Origin: Anaerotruncus sp. | GTDB lineage: Bacteria > Bacillota > Clostridia > Oscillospirales > Acutalibacteraceae | DNA: 64,000 nucleotides | Direction: 5' to 3' | Assembly: GCA_022009795.1 (NCBI GenBank) | Contig: CP091724.1 | Coordinates: 496,001-560,000 of the forward strand | Part shown: positions 60,901 through 64,000 of the stretch, one piece after another | Layout of the letters: each line of letters begins with the position of its first letter | Numbering within the stretch: position 1 is the stretch's first letter | Made by a program: the position numbers and the translations under genes | Notes under the pieces: generated by a model | What the model was told of the DNA's origin: nothing | Seen by the model: the letters and a program-made list of their open reading frames with translations, nothing else | Databases searched by the model: none

Positions 60901-63900
60901 GTTTGGGAAGATGGTAGCGGTAAATCGGCAATTGATATTGCTGATATTTTTCGGCAGCCAGGGTCTCACGGCAGATAAATGGAATCATATAGTTATTCAG
61001 GTTCAGCCCGATGCTGATTTTGATGTTGTTTACACCTATGTTAACGGTCAGCTTGTCAGCAAGGTAAACACTTACACCGCAGAAAACTCACTCGTTAAGG
61101 GCAAGGCAATTCATGATTATCTTGCTCAGGAGCACACTGTATCTTACGGTAAGAGCAACGGCGGATACGCTTCGCCTGCAGACGGCTTTATCGATAACTT
61201 CGCCATTTATAACGGCACTTATTCCGCCAAGGATATTTATCTTCAGGATAACCTTGAAATTGCAGATACTCTTCTTAAAGAAACAATCACCGAATTTGAA
61301 GAAAAAATTCAGCAGATTGATAATAATATGAACACCGTATTCACCAATATGGGTGCCGCATATAAGATTTATGATGAGGCTCAGCGCTATAAAGCAGCAG
61401 TTCAAAACGGCGAAAAAGAAGCTAATCCGGAAGAAATTTCAGAGCTTTATACTAAGATGATGACTGCTCTTAACAGCGATAACATGAAAGAGTATTCAAA
61501 GCCTGAAACCAAGCAGGGCTTTACAACAGAGGAAAAAACCGATATTGATGCTCAATACACACAAAATGTGCTTTCTCCTGTGGATACTCGAAGCACCGAA
61601 AAATTGGCAGAAACAACGAATAACTTCAACTACATGGTTTCAAGCACAAACTTTGTTTGGCTTTATGATGCTACAACGGATTCGGCAGGCAACACAACCG
61701 TTGCTAAGATGACTGCTCCCGTAAATGCTGCATCATATAAAAACTCGGCATTTAATGTTACGGATGTTAAAATAGCTTCACTTTTTGTTAAGAGCGGTGA
61801 TATTTCCCTTCCCGAAATGTGGCATTTTAACACCGCACTTAAGTATGACAACTCTGAAGGCACAAGATATCTGCCGGGTTGGTATATTTCCGGTTCACAG
61901 CTTGTTAATAATATTTCTATCACTAAAGATGACGATAAAAATATGGCTTCAAATAAAAACGGTAAGTGGACTCCCGGTTCTAACTATATTACCTATTCCG
62001 GTACGGGCCCGGCCGAAAAGGCCCATGATAATGTTAATGCTTATTACACAACAACAAGCCCTTCATTTGCAGCTCAGTCAAGATATGTTTTTAGGTGTTG
62101 GTTCAGGCACGCTTAATCCCGAGCATGTTGCTGTTTCAACCGGCACAATTTATGTTGTAAGCTATGTTCCGGTTAAAGAGGCTTTGTTTGATAAGGATCG
62201 TATGAACATTTTGGCTCATATCTATGAATATGACCCCGAATCGGCTCAGGCTCTTCTTGATGCTTATGACGCTCTCACAAGCCAAAGCTATATGATTGAT
62301 GTTGTAAACAGTGATAATGTTACCGCTCTTGCAAACACTCTTTGCGAAAAGGTTAAAAAAAGCTTGAAAGCATTGATGTTTCTAAGATAGAGCAAAAAGC
62401 GGATTATACAGAGCTTATTAAAACTGCCGCTGACTATGAATCATTATATAATGAGGCATTGCAGCATAAGGATGAATACACTTCAGACGCTTGGACGGCT
62501 TTTGAATCTGCCTATAATTCGGTTAAGGATCACTTCACATCTCTTGATCCGTTTGGCGAAAATCAGCATTTCGTAACCAAGCAGTCAACCGTAACCCGCC
62601 TTTCAAACAACATTAAGAATGCTTATGCGCATTTAACCAACAAGGCAGATTATTCTCCTGTTGATACTAAAGTTGCAGACGGCACTGCTTACACAATCAA
62701 TAAAAACCAAAACAACCTCACCACAAACGGTGATCAGAAATATACTTACAGCACATATAATGCATTCTCGCAAAGCTATGATGCTGCTAAGACTATTTCA
62801 AGCACAGATGATGCTGTTAAGAAAAACACACCTAAATATCTTCTCAGCTATGTAAACACAAATCCCGATTTGGATCAATACGGCCCTTATATCGCTTACG
62901 ACAGAGTAGGCAATGTTGTAACCTCCGGCTTTGTTTATGATTCAAACGGCAATCTTGATCTTACCGCTTCCGGCGTTGACAGGCTTGTTTATGTGGGCAC
63001 CTATTATGATAAAGACGCTAGCGGCAATTACATTGAAGACCGCGTTGAAGAAGGCGACTACATTAAGGATGCAAAAGCAGGCTATGTTAATGTAAGAAAT
63101 GCAAGATTCACAATTAAATCCGTAAGCGATTCCGAGCTTTCTTCGGCACAAAAGAATATCAATCTTTCAAGTTCTAATCTTGTTGCCACAAATGATAATC
63201 TTACCGAAGTTGCAGATTACACCGCTTATGATGCAGCAACAAATATTCTTAAATATCAGGATATGGCTGCATTCAGCGAGGCATACAGATTTAATATCGG
63301 CACAGCTGCCGATCAGTCCATTTACGGCATAGTTACCGCAAACGGCACAAAGGCTTCAAACGTAACTTATGCAAACGGCGTAAGTGCAGGCTATTCAATT
63401 ACAACTCCTTCGTTCAAAACCGCAGGTGCTTCTGCATATGTTTTTGGCAAACGATAAATCTTATAAAGATTTCTCTAAGGCGGATCAAACTAAGCTTGAT
63501 AGCTACACCTCAAAGATTCTTTCCGATCTTAATGAGGCAAACACGGATGATAATTCTTCTATCCGCAGCACATACACCGTTACGCTTAATGTTAAGTTTG
63601 ACGACGGCACTTCAACCGTAACAAACTCTCAAATTCTTAAATACGGCAACACTTATTCCGTAAATCTCAACACGCTTTCAAGTGTTCCGAGCGGCTATAA
63701 GTGCTATCGCTGGGAGGTTGTTTCCGGCACAACGAAGCAAACTAATATTCCTGCATCTCAAACCTATAATTTGAAGATTAACAGCAACACGGAAATCACC
63801 GCTTATTGCTCTAAGCAGGCTGTTGATGAGAATTATGTTAAGGTTCAGATTTATGATAAGTTCGGCAGCCTTGTTCAAGAGCACAATGTTGCCAAGGATG

Positions 63901-64000
63901 TTCAGTTAACTCTTAAGAACGGCTCCTATGTAATCGATTCTGCAACCTTTGATTCAAGCACTCTCTCATCGCTTGAAAACACACCTTACTTCACATTCAA
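57904..64000 (+). CDS. Giant secreted multidomain GH43 glycoside hydrolase with LamG-like and FIVAR-like regions, incomplete at the window end, frameshifted
   Basis: More than 2030 residues, open at the 3' edge. Signal peptide KKHFSKKAIALFLAVLMLVTSAPLVAFA, then a beta-sandwich domain (residues about 30-270), a GH43 five-blade propeller (about 280-600) with catalytic-base Asp in GHARDPYIF, RAWAPQAIWD, and probable acid Glu in HLEGVQVYR. Two LamG/concanavalin-like domains follow (about 640-880 and 900-1110), then alpha-helical FIVAR-like repeats (YTSDAWTAFESAYNSVK, YSTYNAFSQSYDAAK) and Ig/bacterial-repeat strands. Frames break near 60950, 62095, 62360 and 63450. Likely an arabinan- or xylan-side-chain enzyme kept at the cell surface; the anchor should lie beyond 64000. 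Confidence 0.88.

Noticed and set aside
197..64000. Dozens of apparently split genes as real pseudogenes or programmed frameshifts
   Set aside because: Breaks fall in A/T runs in essential genes, and each downstream piece continues the same protein family in a neighbouring frame; sequencing error is the simplest cause.

Overview
The window looks like a chromosomal contig from an anaerobic, spore-forming, polysaccharide-degrading gut or rumen Firmicute, most likely class Clostridia (Oscillospirales/Ruminococcaceae-like). The reasons are a tepA-ylzJ-uppP-like-ftsK block, dipicolinate synthase genes dpaA/dpaB, the clostridial SCIFF peptide with its radical-SAM maturase, Rex, an acetyl-CoA hydrolase/transferase-family CoA-transferase, CsoR/CopA, and AT-rich promoters with strong Shine-Dalgarno sites. 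No rRNA, phage, transposase or CRISPR array was seen.

Sequence quality dominates interpretation. Almost every long gene, including housekeeping ones (murC, ftsK, acn), is split by one to several single-base frameshifts, nearly all at A or T homopolymers. This is the pattern of an uncorrected long-read assembly and not of gene decay. I therefore give whole genes spanning the frameshifts and say where the frame breaks.

Layout. 0.2-0.8 kb: sugar O-acetyltransferase-like gene. 0.8-5.3 kb (minus): acn-icd-rex-hypothetical operon, the oxidative TCA branch joined to a NADH sensor. 5.5-11.0 kb: tepA, ylzJ-like, a degenerate uppP homologue, ftsK/spoIIIE, a comEA-like gene and comFC. 11.0-11.4 kb (minus): tRNA-Leu(UAG)-tRNA-Gly(CCC) with two tandem terminators. 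11.4-15.3 kb: secreted GH30 plus GH2, probably for (arabino)galactan. 15.4-21.4 kb (minus): stand-alone E2 acyltransferase, CoA-transferase, SCIFF precursor and maturase, Orn/Lys/Arg decarboxylase-like protein, membrane protein. 21.5-22.9 kb: tRNA-Leu(CAG) and an ATP-grasp ligase. 22.9-26.1 kb (minus): MacB/FtsX-type ABC transporter under a promoter followed by two matching palindromes. 26.4-31.3 kb: asymmetric heterodimeric ABC exporter and a Na+/alanine symporter. 31.6-35.4 kb: zinc-ribbon membrane protein, Old-Yellow-Enzyme/FadH-like reductase, COG2426 membrane protein. 35.4-38.4 kb: csoR-copA-copZ copper operon with two CsoR boxes. 38.4-41.4 kb: Xaa-Pro peptidase (minus), GH51 arabinofuranosidase, DUF6171-like protein. 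41.4-47.5 kb: membrane protein, two-component system and its ABC transporter. 47.5-50.4 kb: murC (minus) and dpaAB. 50.4-55.2 kb: potABCD polyamine transporter and a phosphoglycolate-phosphatase-like HAD protein. 55.2-57.5 kb: tRNA-Leu(GAG), acyltransferase-3, FliB-like protein. 57.9 kb to the end: a giant secreted GH43/LamG/FIVAR-like protein running off the window.

The glycoside hydrolases (GH30, GH2, GH51, GH43) fit degradation of arabinan and arabinogalactan side chains. The least ordinary observations are a SCIFF peptide lacking the usual thioether Cys/Thr pair, a UppP homologue lacking its catalytic Glu/Arg residues, an acetyltransferase lacking its catalytic His, a sigma-K-like promoter before dpaA, and the paired operators of the ABC operon.
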